From positions 1-23,890 of the IMG/VR virus record IMGVR_UViG_3300033143_002124: a stretch of DNA of 23,890 nt; one strand, 5' to 3'. The notes below the pieces were generated by a model, which saw only the letters and a list, made by a program, of their open reading frames with translations, was not told the DNA's origin and searched no databases. Position 1 is the stretch's first letter, and each line of letters begins with the position of its first letter. This document shows positions 1 through 5,863 of this stretch, piece after piece. The translations under genes were made by a program, and so were the position numbers. Origin of the DNA: a virus.

Positions 1-55
1 ATTTGACGGGAACTTTACTACCTTCAGCTTTATGGACTTTTGGTAAGTCAGACAT
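1..55 (-). CDS. Possible start of the next minus-strand gene (partial)
   Basis: An ATG at 55-53 is preceded by GGAAGGATACCAAT, a good ribosome binding site at normal spacing. It opens a frame reading MSDLPKVHKAEGSKVPVK to the window edge. It overlaps the 3' part of the gene that starts at 270, in a different frame. Such overlaps are common on this strand, so I read it as the 5' end of the next gene. Only 18 codons are visible, so no function can be given. Confidence 0.45.
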   Translation of the reverse strand, partial: MSDLPKVHKAEGSKVPVK

Positions 56-270
56 ATTGGTATCCTTCCATTGTTAAGTTTAATTTTTAATTCCACTATA
101 CGAGCTGGAGCGTATGCTAAGTATTGCTTAGCTGCTTGGACTGACCCGGGAGCCAATCCGTTAAAATGAGTCATGTCGAGGTATACACTCAAGTTTCCTT
201 CAAGACATGAAAGTTCTTTTGTTGCTATATCTAGTTCGGAGAAGTAGCTGTTTAGTTGTTCTATCCACAT
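1..270 (-). CDS. Hypothetical protein, open to the left edge
   Basis: The frame starts at an ATG (270-268) preceded by a strong AAGGAGGAAGT ribosome binding site and stays open for 90 codons to the window edge. The product begins MWIEQLNSYFSELDIATKEL and looks soluble and mostly helical; I recognise no family. A second ATG with its own AAGGAT site begins in another frame at position 55, so this gene may end just past the edge and overlap the next one. It is the last minus-strand gene in view, downstream of the polymerase genes, so probably a middle gene. The start is well supported; the function is unknown. Confidence 0.65.
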   Translation of the reverse strand, partial: MWIEQLNSYFSELDIATKELSCLEGNLSVYLDMTHFNGLAPGSVQAAKQYLAYAPARIVELKIKLNNGRIPICLTYQKSIKLKVVKFPSN

Positions 271-517
271 ACTTCCTCCTTATATAATTAGTTGGTGATC
301 TACGTCTGGTTTCATAGGGTTCGACGTTTGCAACCTCTACTTCCTCCACCCACAATAGTTTATTCACGGGTACACCCACCGTGTAAGCAGTTCCCACCTA
401 TTCATCTGCTTTTGTGTAGTAACTCATATATACACCCGGTCCCACGACACCCTCATGTCCAGACTCCCTGCTTGCCCGGATACAGGGGACAATGCAGCCA
501 TCATTTACTATTAATGG
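271..517. other. Gene-free stretch with short hairpins
   Basis: Between the stop of the gene at 518-859 and the strong ribosome binding site before position 270 I find no convincing gene. The minus strand carries only tiny frames (25 codons or fewer) plus a GTG-initiated frame at 200-397 without a good binding site that would overlap the next gene by about 70 bases. The stretch is less AT-rich than its surroundings. It contains inverted repeats on the minus strand, for example CCCTG/CAGGG and CACGG/CCGTG, so it may be a structured leader or spacer RNA. Confidence 0.4.
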
Positions 518-859
518 TTATAAACCTTCCAATATTACATTACCATGAATTTTATCAAGCATACGTTCTTGTTTCATTAAACGAATTGCTCCACCAGCTA
601 CACCTTCAGTGCGTTTACCTGCACATTGACCTTTCATGATAGATTTCTTAATCTTATCACCAGCCCATGCTTTTAATGGTTTCTTTGGTTCAGGTTTTTG
701 TAAATCACCTAATGGTATGAATTGACGATTCATACGTGATGCAAGATTACCATCGGTATCTTTAGCAACACGTTTCATAAGATTAGGTATGAAATTAATA
801 GCAGGCTCATCCTGGCCCTTAATCATATTAACAATTTGGTTTTTGATATTTTGAAACAT
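518..859 (-). CDS. Hypothetical basic protein
   Basis: This 113-residue, lysine/arginine-rich protein is not one I recognise. It starts MFQNIKNQIVNMIKGQDEPA and has a Pro/Lys linker (QKPEPKKPLK) near residue 55, then a Gly-rich stretch CAGKRTEGVAGGA. The start codon shares a base with the stop codon of the gene upstream (TAATG), so the two are probably translationally coupled. An AAAAGGAAACC site precedes it. It lies in the minus-strand series downstream of the split RNA polymerase. No membrane segment or catalytic motif is visible. Confidence 0.75.
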   Translation of the reverse strand: MFQNIKNQIVNMIKGQDEPAINFIPNLMKRVAKDTDGNLASRMNRQFIPLGDLQKPEPKKPLKAWAGDKIKKSIMKGQCAGKRTEGVAGGAIRLMKQERMLDKIHGNVILEGL

Positions 860-1182
860 TATTTGGTTTCCTTTTTAGGAGGCTTAGTTTTAGTAAGTAC
901 CACTTTACTTTCTACAGCATCAGTGATAGTAATATCTAATTTTAAATGAGTTAATATTAGATTAAATACTTCATTAAATGGAATAGTTTTTTGGGTATAA
1001 CTTAGAAAACTCATACCTAAATAATTAAATTGATCTGCAGGGCCATACTCTAATGTGGTTGCATCAGTTAAAGTCTTTTTGTGTACTTTATCTTCAAGTT
1101 GCTTTTCTACTGTTTGAAGTTTATTACTCATATCTTCAATTTGGTGCATTAGAGCTTTGTATTTTTGTTTGGTAATCCACAT
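859..1182 (-). CDS. Hypothetical protein with N-terminal coiled coil
   Basis: This is a 107-residue protein. Residues 5-35 (KYKALMHQIEDMSNKLQTVE and onward) have the charge and heptad pattern of a coiled coil. The middle is globular and the C-terminus is a Lys/Pro-rich tail ending KPPKKETK. It starts after ATTGGAGATAGACT, the ribosome binding site typical of this strand. It lies 13 bases from the gene upstream and overlaps the next gene by one base, so it belongs to the same small operon. I see no recognisable family. Confidence 0.75.
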   Translation of the reverse strand: MWITKQKYKALMHQIEDMSNKLQTVEKQLEDKVHKKTLTDATTLEYGPADQFNYLGMSFLSYTQKTIPFNEVFNLILTHLKLDITITDAVESKVVLTKTKPPKKETK

Positions 1183-1195
1183 AGTCTATCTCCAA

Positions 1196-1447
1196 TTAAT
1201 CTTCAAATTGTGCATAAAATTTAGCAGTAGTAGTATCTGCTCCTAACCAAGGATAGGAGCTACCATCTGGTATTATAACAAAGTCATTATCGGAGTGGTT
1301 GTAGATATATAGATTGTTACCTACTCGCTTATAAGTATCTGACCATATTTTATTATCATATTCCCATATTACTACAAATTGTCCACTTGTAGGACAATTA
1401 CTTGGGAATGTGCGTGTTGGATGCGTTGGTGTGTATTCTTTAATCAT
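1196..1447 (-). CDS. Hypothetical protein; start chosen at the inner ATG
   Basis: This 83-residue protein begins MIKEYTPTHPTRTFPSN. An upstream in-frame TTG at 1459 exists, but that TTGGAG is itself the ribosome binding site (TTGGAGATAGAA then ATG), so I place the start at 1447. It is rich in Tyr, Trp and Asp and looks like a compact beta-rich protein (GQFVVIWEYDNKIWSDTYKR). It has no signal peptide and no known motif. Immediately upstream lies a 12-bp inverted repeat containing 21 consecutive A/T pairs, which could affect its translation. It is the first gene after the terminator that follows the RNA polymerase. Confidence 0.75.
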   Translation of the reverse strand: MIKEYTPTHPTRTFPSNCPTSGQFVVIWEYDNKIWSDTYKRVGNNLYIYNHSDNDFVIIPDGSSYPWLGADTTTAKFYAQFED

Positions 1448-1457
1448 TTCTATCTCC

Positions 1458-1522
1458 AATAGTTTAAAAAAAAAAAAAAAAAAAAATATATATCCCTATT
1501 CTTATATAGGTTTTAAACTATT
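1458..1522 (-). repeat. Inverted repeat around a 21-base homopolymer
   Basis: The 12-base arms AATAGTTTAAAA (1458-1469) and TTTTAAACTATT (1511-1522) are exact reverse complements. Between them lie an unbroken run of A on the plus strand (1466-1486, part of it inside the left arm) and a smaller inverted repeat CCTAT/ATAGG (1495-1499 and 1506-1510). In minus-strand RNA the outer hairpin would end directly at the TTGGAG ribosome binding site of the gene that starts at 1447. Confidence 0.7.
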
Positions 1523-1574
1523 ACTTCATATTAAAGTCCTCATTTGAGATTATAAGATTATATTTTACTATCAC

Positions 1575-1594
1575 AAAAGCGTGCGGATGCACGC
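1575..1594 (-). terminator. Intrinsic terminator after the RNA polymerase genes
   Basis: On the minus strand GCGTGC, ATCC and GCACGC form a 6-bp GC-rich stem with a 4-base loop, followed at once by TTTTG. It lies 11 bases past the stop codon of the C-terminal polymerase gene. Shape and position are those of a rho-independent terminator that closes the polymerase operon. Confidence 0.75.
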
Positions 1595-1605
1595 AATTTA
1601 TATTA

Positions 1606-2685
1606 TTAACTTAACATATACTCACTATCCATAATATCTATAAATAGATTGTTACTTAACTTATTTACTGATTGTGGTGTTCCTGCTAATTCAGTCAAGA
1701 TATTAGCTAGTAAATCACTATCAGCTAGTTCAGCCATGATTAATCTATAATTGGTTCGTACTTTATCCATGTTATTTGGATGTGCAGCGAATGCATCATG
1801 AATATGAGCCAATTGAAATCCTTGTTGGTTGGCCATACGTACCATCTCTCGAGCGATATAAGCATCAATACTATGTATCACATTAGGTACTAATGAGCTG
1901 CTCTTAATAGATGGCTGGTTGGCTTCAAATCGATATGTGAATGTAGTATTAGCTAATTCATCAACTTGGATCCTTGCATTTACCATTTCAGTTACTTTAA
2001 CACATGCTACATGTCCATCAGGTAAAGTCCATTTATGTTGTAATGCATACTCGTCCCAGTATTGGTTAATTAAATCCATAACTGCTTGAGCACCTGTAAA
2101 TGAATCAGCCATAGCATTATAGAATGCTGCCTGTTGGACATCAGTCAATGTATCTTGTGACATCTTATTATAAAAATGAGTCATAAGAGGCCGCTTAACA
2201 TCACTACGATTTACATGCTCATGTAATGGTAGATTGAAATTCATTTCGTTTACCATATGAGTATATACGTCTTCCCGTTGTCCAGTAGGTATCATGTTTA
2301 CATGAGCTGCTGTACGTTTACAACCAGATAGTGCTGCCATTATCTGTAGCCCTGATGCAGTTGCATCTAACATCATGGCATGGCCAGATGTGAGACCAGC
2401 TTCAGTTTTACGAAGAGCATTAACAGCCTTAAGATATAACATTGGCTCATCTGCTTGATCTACATAATCTTCAAGATATGGTAAGTTTTGAGTCGTCCAG
2501 TCTATCGAAATGTTGCATGTATCTCTCCTAAATCGGTTATTAATTGGTAATAAAGCTTCAGCATAAGTGATGATCATTTCAAGATTATCTACTAAAGATG
2601 AATGCTTTAAATCTAAGGCTATTGATTGCCCTTTACGAGCACGTCGTATTATGTTTTCAATATCAGTAATCTCATTATGTGTCAT
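1606..2685 (-). CDS. RNA polymerase, C-terminal catalytic subunit (N4 RNAPII gp16-like)
   Basis: This 359-residue protein is the catalytic half of a T7-family single-subunit RNA polymerase. Motif A is LDATASGLQ with D107 (T7 D537). Motif B is RSDVKRPLMTHFY with R160, K164 and Y172 spaced like T7 R627, K631 and Y639. PNVIHSIDA holds H271 (T7 H784). Motif C is HIHDAF with H296 and D297 (T7 H811, D812). Motif B has Asn where T7 has Gly640. The N-terminal polymerase half is a separate gene just upstream, as in N4 RNAPII, where two subunits form the enzyme that transcribes middle genes. The ATG follows the upstream stop codon after a single base, with GGGG as ribosome binding site. All catalytic residues are present, so the gene should be functional. 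Confidence 0.93.
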   Translation of the reverse strand: MTHNEITDIENIIRRARKGQSIALDLKHSSLVDNLEMIITYAEALLPINNRFRRDTCNISIDWTTQNLPYLEDYVDQADEPMLYLKAVNALRKTEAGLTSGHAMMLDATASGLQIMAALSGCKRTAAHVNMIPTGQREDVYTHMVNEMNFNLPLHEHVNRSDVKRPLMTHFYNKMSQDTLTDVQQAAFYNAMADSFTGAQAVMDLINQYWDEYALQHKWTLPDGHVACVKVTEMVNARIQVDELANTTFTYRFEANQPSIKSSSLVPNVIHSIDAYIAREMVRMANQQGFQLAHIHDAFAAHPNNMDKVRTNYRLIMAELADSDLLANILTELAGTPQSVNKLSNNLFIDIMDSEYMLS

Positions 2686-2686
2686 A

Positions 2687-3586
2687 TTACCCCGTAATTA
2701 ATTCTTCATCATAGAAATCCAGTATTGCTTTCTTATACTGGGTTGATTGTAAATGTAAATGATAACCTTGTGAGTACATACGTCCTCTACTATCGTTATT
2801 CCATTCAAAGTAGAATTGGTTTCCACCATCCATTAACTCATTATAGACAACTGTTGATTGGTTTTTCATTAACTCAAATTGAGTCAATTTATCGTGAGTA
2901 TCTAATTCCTTATTAGATTTCTCAACATAGTCAACCAGTTCATTTAACTGCCAAGGTATATGCTGAAGTATATTCAAGACATCTAATGATTGGTCACCAT
3001 TGTGATGATTCATTGAACCAAGTATACAACTACCTGATCCCTGTAGCGCTCCTCCGTTTTTGTTATTCGTCCAATCGTTTGGTTCGCACAACATAGGTGG
3101 TAAGTACTTCGTCTTAGCTATTAAGTCGGCTGTTGCATCATCTAGTTTGAAGTTAGATCTTACACTTAGCGTTCCAGTCTCATTCAACTCGTCTGTATGC
3201 TTATAGATGGTGTATGCACCACTCTGTTCACACACTGCAATAAGTTCAGCCCCTGTTTTAACACCATCAAGTATGTTGTCATACCCTAATGCTAAGCCAA
3301 TCTGGCTTGCTAATGACTGAATTGGACTTACTTCTTGTATTGGTAATAATACTGCTAATAATTCAGATGCTATTTCTTCATTAGTTAATTTACCTTGTAA
3401 AGCCATAACTCTATCTGCTTTTGATTGATAATAACCAAAAGCTCCCATTCGATAATTATAAATGAGTTGAGTAATATTTAAAAATACTAGATGCTCTGGA
3501 TTAACATCTGCTTTAACTAATCCACGTATGTTTCTACGTGAGTATCTTTTTTCTACTAGAACTTGTTGTGTATAGCGATCTTGCAT
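2687..3586 (-). CDS. RNA polymerase, N-terminal subunit (N4 RNAPII gp15-like)
   Basis: This 299-residue protein carries the N-terminal part of a T7-type polymerase and ends just after the segment DSRGRMY (residues 265-271), which matches T7 DWRGRVY. The split falls before motif A, as in N4 RNAPII (gp15/gp16), though this subunit is somewhat longer than N4 gp15. The frame reaches an ATG at 3631, but that ATG lies inside the hairpin of an intrinsic terminator. The ATG at 3586 has a proper CAGGAGTGACATCC site, so I start there (MQDRYTQQ). The product should pair with the C-terminal subunit encoded one base downstream and recognise middle promoters, probably the five-copy element reported below. 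Confidence 0.92.
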   Translation of the reverse strand: MQDRYTQQVLVEKRYSRRNIRGLVKADVNPEHLVFLNITQLIYNYRMGAFGYYQSKADRVMALQGKLTNEEIASELLAVLLPIQEVSPIQSLASQIGLALGYDNILDGVKTGAELIAVCEQSGAYTIYKHTDELNETGTLSVRSNFKLDDATADLIAKTKYLPPMLCEPNDWTNNKNGGALQGSGSCILGSMNHHNGDQSLDVLNILQHIPWQLNELVDYVEKSNKELDTHDKLTQFELMKNQSTVVYNELMDGGNQFYFEWNNDSRGRMYSQGYHLHLQSTQYKKAILDFYDEELITG

Positions 3587-3612
3587 GGATGTCACTCCTG
3601 AATTAATGAAGG

Positions 3613-3640
3613 AAAAAATAGAGAGAGCCATAAGGCTCTC
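3613..3640 (-). terminator. Intrinsic terminator between the gp14-like gene and RNA polymerase
   Basis: On the minus strand GAGAGCC, TTAT and GGCTCTC form a perfect 7-bp stem with a 4-base loop, followed by TCTATTTTTT. It lies 16 bases past the stop of the gp14-like gene and about 27 bases before the polymerase start at 3586. It would limit read-through into the polymerase genes, a possible timing or dosage control. No promoter copy is visible between it and the polymerase. Confidence 0.85.
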
Positions 3641-3656
3641 AATATTTAAGGTATTT

Positions 3657-3956
3657 CTAATCTTCTTCTTTAGCTAGTTCAGCTGCTACTGCTTTATCAA
3701 GCTTAGCTTTTTCAATGATTTCTTGTACAGAACTCATATCACGATCTTCTGCTGCTTTAAATGGACGTAATTCTGCCATAGATAAAATAGCTGCCATACC
3801 ATCTGGTTCTTGTAAATCTGCTACTGTTTCTTTTGGTGTATTCTTTTCACCAATTACAATGTAGCCAACGTAAGTATCGCCTAACCAGATCTGGTGACCT
3901 TTGTTAGGTGTGAATGCTTTCTTTTGGTTTGTTGCTGCTAGTGGGTTGTCTTGCAT
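3657..3956 (-). CDS. N4 gp14-like conserved protein
   Basis: A 99-residue soluble protein beginning MQDNPLAATNQKKAFTPNKG. Its core QIWLGDTYVGYIVIGEKN looks like a small beta domain. The C-terminal third is acidic and helical (SSVQEIIEKAKLDKAVAAEL). N4-like phages keep a small conserved gene, gp14, directly before the two RNAPII subunits, and size and position fit. That assignment rests on gene order rather than on a recognised motif. The start follows ACTGGAGTAACACT. A copy of the promoter-like element lies upstream (4000-4033) and an intrinsic terminator downstream, so it may be its own transcription unit. Confidence 0.8.
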   Translation of the reverse strand: MQDNPLAATNQKKAFTPNKGHQIWLGDTYVGYIVIGEKNTPKETVADLQEPDGMAAILSMAELRPFKAAEDRDMSSVQEIIEKAKLDKAVAAELAKEED

Positions 3957-3999
3957 AGTGTTACTCCAGTAATTTAATTTAAGTTAAGTGAATTTAAGT

Positions 4000-4033
4000 T
4001 TCATATTGTAAAGATTGGGTTTGACTTTGTATA
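4000..4033 (-). promoter_or_regulatory. Phage promoter-like element, copy 1
   Basis: On the minus strand it reads TATACAAAGTCAAACCC followed by AATCTTTACAATATGAA. It matches the other four copies over more than 30 bases. It lies in the gap between the noncoding stretch and the gp14-like gene, about 45 bases upstream of that start codon. Conservation limited to intergenic positions, one orientation, and nearness to an encoded single-subunit polymerase all suggest a phage promoter. Confidence 0.65.
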
Positions 4034-4035
4034 CG

Positions 4036-4410
4036 GTGAAACCAGCCACACAACGACCCCCCGCGTGTGACTACAATGTTAAACTAAGAGGCGTACAACA
4101 GCCTATAAAACATCTTCTGGTTTCTGTTGCTAATAAGCAACGTGTGCTCCTATTGAAAGGATTCTAGGGGATCTATAATATCCCAGATGTATCTCTGTTA
4201 GGAGAATAAGATGTGCAGTCCACATAAAGGGTTCTAGCCCCCGATTTCGCCTACTAGAATAGACCGGCCTCTCTGGCCGCTGCACGATTAATAGTGAGCT
4301 CTTTAACCCCACTATCAAAATCAATTTGGTGCCCCCTCACTTCCGTGTTAGGAGGTCTTTAACCAGACGAATCAGGGCACAACCCCTGCCGATTTAACGG
4401 AACTGGTATT
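4036..4410 (-). ncRNA. Candidate structured noncoding RNA
   Basis: This stretch of about 375 bases has no credible gene on either strand but many short GC-rich helices on the minus strand. CCG/CGG (4389-4400). GTGCCC/GGGCAC (4329-4334 with 4375-4380) enclosing CAC-GGAA-GTG and GTCT/AGAC. ATAGTG/CACTAT (4291-4296 with 4310-4315). CTGCAC/GTGCAG (4213-4218 with 4280-4285) closing a junction that holds the CGGCC/GGCCG hairpin (4265-4279) and TTCTAG/CTAGAA (4232-4237 with 4254-4259). GGGAT/ATCCC (4168-4184). GTTGCT/AGCAAC (4126-4141). CACAC/GTGTG (4047-4051 with 4065-4069). Several loops contain GTTAAA. Promoter copy 2 lies immediately upstream and copy 1 immediately downstream, so it looks like its own transcription unit. 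I recognise no named RNA family; function unknown. Confidence 0.55.
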
Positions 4411-4445
4411 TTCATCTTTTAAAGATTGCTTTTGATCTTAGTATA
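4411..4445 (-). promoter_or_regulatory. Phage promoter-like element, copy 2
   Basis: On the minus strand it reads TATACTAAGATCAAAAGC followed by AATCTTTAAAAGATGAA. It overlaps the last codons of the gene at 4438-4869 and points into the gene-free, hairpin-rich stretch 4036-4410. In this copy AAGAT and ATCTT could also pair around an 8-base spacer, which is not conserved in all copies. Confidence 0.65.
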
Positions 4446-4869
4446 GATCATACCCATTATCGGCTAATATGCCTTTAATGCGGGTAACAACCATAGAAGG
4501 GGTTACATTTGCATGAATTACAGGATATTTATAAGGTGCAAATAAATATTCTGACTGTGTTGTAGTAATACCGGTAAATTCCCCAATAGCACTAAATGTG
4601 GTGCTAAGTTCCATTTCAATATGAGTGCCCTCATTTAAGGACAAGCCTATGCCTTTGAAGCTGAATTGTTTACGCCATGCAGGGATAAGTAAAATAGCCC
4701 AGCCAACTGCACAAGCAGAAGTACCACAATCCAATGCTTTCTTCAAAGTTGGTTCAGTACGACGGCCTGCATCATTTGCCCAGTGTGAAATGTTAAAGGT
4801 AGCTTCTTTAGGTAATGTTTCTAACATATTAAGTACACTTACTAATCGATTTGCTTGGATCTGTTTCAT
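4438..4869 (-). CDS. Hypothetical protein with CGTxAC..GW motif
   Basis: This is a 143-residue soluble protein. Residues 47-58 read DCGTSACAVGWA (C48, C53). I recognise this Cys-Gly-Thr-x-Ala-Cys-x-x-Gly-Trp signature from uncharacterised phage and bacterial proteins, but know no function for it. The N-terminus is helical (RLVSVLNMLETLPKEATFNI). The start follows ACCGGAGAATAAC, which contains the stop codon of the upstream gene, so the two are coupled. It is the last gene before promoter copy 2 and the noncoding stretch. The paired cysteines could bind a metal or form a disulfide; this is inference. Confidence 0.82.
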   Translation of the reverse strand: MKQIQANRLVSVLNMLETLPKEATFNISHWANDAGRRTEPTLKKALDCGTSACAVGWAILLIPAWRKQFSFKGIGLSLNEGTHIEMELSTTFSAIGEFTGITTTQSEYLFAPYKYPVIHANVTPSMVVTRIKGILADNGYDLY

Positions 4870-4870
4870 G

Positions 4871-5191
4871 TTATTCTCCGGTTATTTGTTTTACATTTAC
4901 TAATGAGACATAGTCACTAAGGGCTGTGCCATAACGTACCCCATTACAATGGTATCCAATAGATGCTCCATGAGTTCCAGCTGGTAATATATACCAGACT
5001 GCATTAGGACTTACATGTTTGATGTTATCTAAGTATGAGGTGTGGTCTATACCATGATGCAGTTGTAAGACTGCTGGTGTCACTATTATAGATGTTGGAT
5101 AGACAATTAGCTGAACTGCTTTCAAGCCTTCATGACGTTCTCTGTCCGCTACAATCTGTAAATGTGAGTTATATATGATATGATTATCCAT
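4871..5191 (-). CDS. Hypothetical protein
   Basis: A 106-residue protein starting MDNHIIYNSHLQIVADRERH, rich in His (9) and beta-prone segments (LKAVQLIVYPTSIIVTPAVL). It has no signal peptide or membrane segment and no family I know. It lies two bases after the stop of the small membrane protein gene upstream and ends inside the ribosome binding site of the next gene, so it is in one translated chain with both. The ribosome binding site is weak (GGGATAATT), which suggests dependence on upstream translation. Confidence 0.75.
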   Translation of the reverse strand: MDNHIIYNSHLQIVADRERHEGLKAVQLIVYPTSIIVTPAVLQLHHGIDHTSYLDNIKHVSPNAVWYILPAGTHGASIGYHCNGVRYGTALSDYVSLVNVKQITGE

Positions 5192-5193
5192 AA

Positions 5194-5310
5194 TTATCCC
5201 ATAAATACATATAAAATGAGAGCCAATAGTAATACAAACGCTGTCATAAATGCATCATATTTAGCTTGTTGGTTCCATCCGTTAGGATGTAATCGTTTCC
5301 ATATACTCAT
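5194..5310 (-). CDS. Small single-span membrane protein
   Basis: My translation gives 38 residues, MSIWKRLHPNGWNQQAKYDA followed by a hydrophobic segment (residues 22-37, MTAFVLLLALILYVFM) and a stop. The cationic N-terminus and C-terminal anchor suggest an inner-membrane protein with its N-terminus in the cytoplasm. Its start overlaps the upstream stop codon as ATGA, and AAAGGC precedes it. Tight packing between two real genes supports it despite its size. Function unknown. Confidence 0.7.
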   Translation of the reverse strand: MSIWKRLHPNGWNQQAKYDAFMTAFVLLLALILYVFMG

Positions 5311-5498
5311 ATACCATATGCCTTTAATAAATAACGCAATACTGCTAGATTTGATTCCATAAATGGGCATGTAGGTAACTTATGTTCTTGAGCATTAGCA
5401 ATACAAGTTTCCATGGTTTTGATATGATTCTTTATAATTCTATGCTCTTTGGCACGTTGATGTTCTCGTGCTTCAATTTTATCTTTTACTGATGTCAT
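5307..5498 (-). CDS. Hypothetical basic helical protein
   Basis: A 63-residue protein, very rich in Lys, Arg, His and Glu (KIEAREHQRAKEHRIIKNHI), so probably a long helix, with two cysteines (C32, C44) around a short linker. It could bind nucleic acid, but there is no known motif. It starts after AACTGGAGAGACTT, 12 bases from the gene upstream, and overlaps the next start by ATGA. It belongs to the early/middle minus-strand set. Confidence 0.75.
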   Translation of the reverse strand: MTSVKDKIEAREHQRAKEHRIIKNHIKTMETCIANAQEHKLPTCPFMESNLAVLRYLLKAYGI

Positions 5499-5510
5499 AA
5501 GTCTCTCCAG

Positions 5511-5747
5511 TTATTTAAGAAGGCAATCGCCATCTGTGTTATAAATATCAAATGCTACTGTACATGTAGCATTAATGTCACATTTATCACAAGTGATGTA
5601 TTTAAAAGAATACCCCATATCAGTTAAATCATGTTTAATACCATCACTAAATGCGCTAATTTGATCTGTATTTAATGGTACTTTACGCACATGTTTATTA
5701 GGTTCAATACTATCTTTTATTGCTTTATGGTCAGTTATTTCTGTCAT
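5511..5747 (-). CDS. Hypothetical protein with cysteine cluster
   Basis: A 78-residue protein. Its C-terminal half has four cysteines, C53, C56, C62 and C75 (CDKCDINATC and later GDCLLK), a spacing that could hold a zinc ion. The N-terminal half is charged and helical. It begins after AACTGGAGATAAAA, the classic ribosome binding site of this region. A 116-base gap with a 21-bp palindrome lies upstream. I recognise no family; a small zinc-ribbon-type regulator is one possibility, stated as inference only. Confidence 0.75.
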   Translation of the reverse strand: MTEITDHKAIKDSIEPNKHVRKVPLNTDQISAFSDGIKHDLTDMGYSFKYITCDKCDINATCTVAFDIYNTDGDCLLK

Positions 5748-5794
5748 TTTTATCTCCAGTTAATGTACAGGTAGTGTATAGTAGGTTTTTATCG

Positions 5795-5815
5795 TATACC
5801 CTATAATAGGGTATA
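5795..5815. repeat. 21-bp perfect palindrome
   Basis: TATACCCTAT (5795-5804) and ATAGGGTATA (5806-5815) are exact reverse complements around a single A. It stands in the gap between the exported-protein gene and the cysteine-cluster gene. As RNA it would be a 9-bp stem with a 3-base loop. As DNA it looks like a dimer operator. It has no U-tract on either strand, so it is not a classical terminator. Confidence 0.7.
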
Positions 5816-5863
5816 GGTAATTGAGCCAAGTGAAATATAGTTAGTATTTAGGTTTATATATAA

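Noticed and set aside
200-397. Minus-strand GTG-initiated frame of 65 codons
   Set aside because: No ribosome binding site before the GTG, and it would overlap the better supported gene starting at 270 by about 70 bases.
292-639. Plus-strand frame of 115 codons
   Set aside because: It runs against the leftward genes, covers part of a real gene at 518-859, has no good ribosome binding site and gives a low-complexity His/Pro/Leu product.
3586-3631. Polymerase start at the ATG of position 3631
   Set aside because: That ATG lies inside an intrinsic terminator hairpin; the ATG at 3586 has a strong ribosome binding site.
4130-4324. Minus-strand frame in the hairpin-rich stretch
   Set aside because: Starts at a non-ATG codon without a binding site and its product has no sensible pattern; the helices there explain the sequence better.
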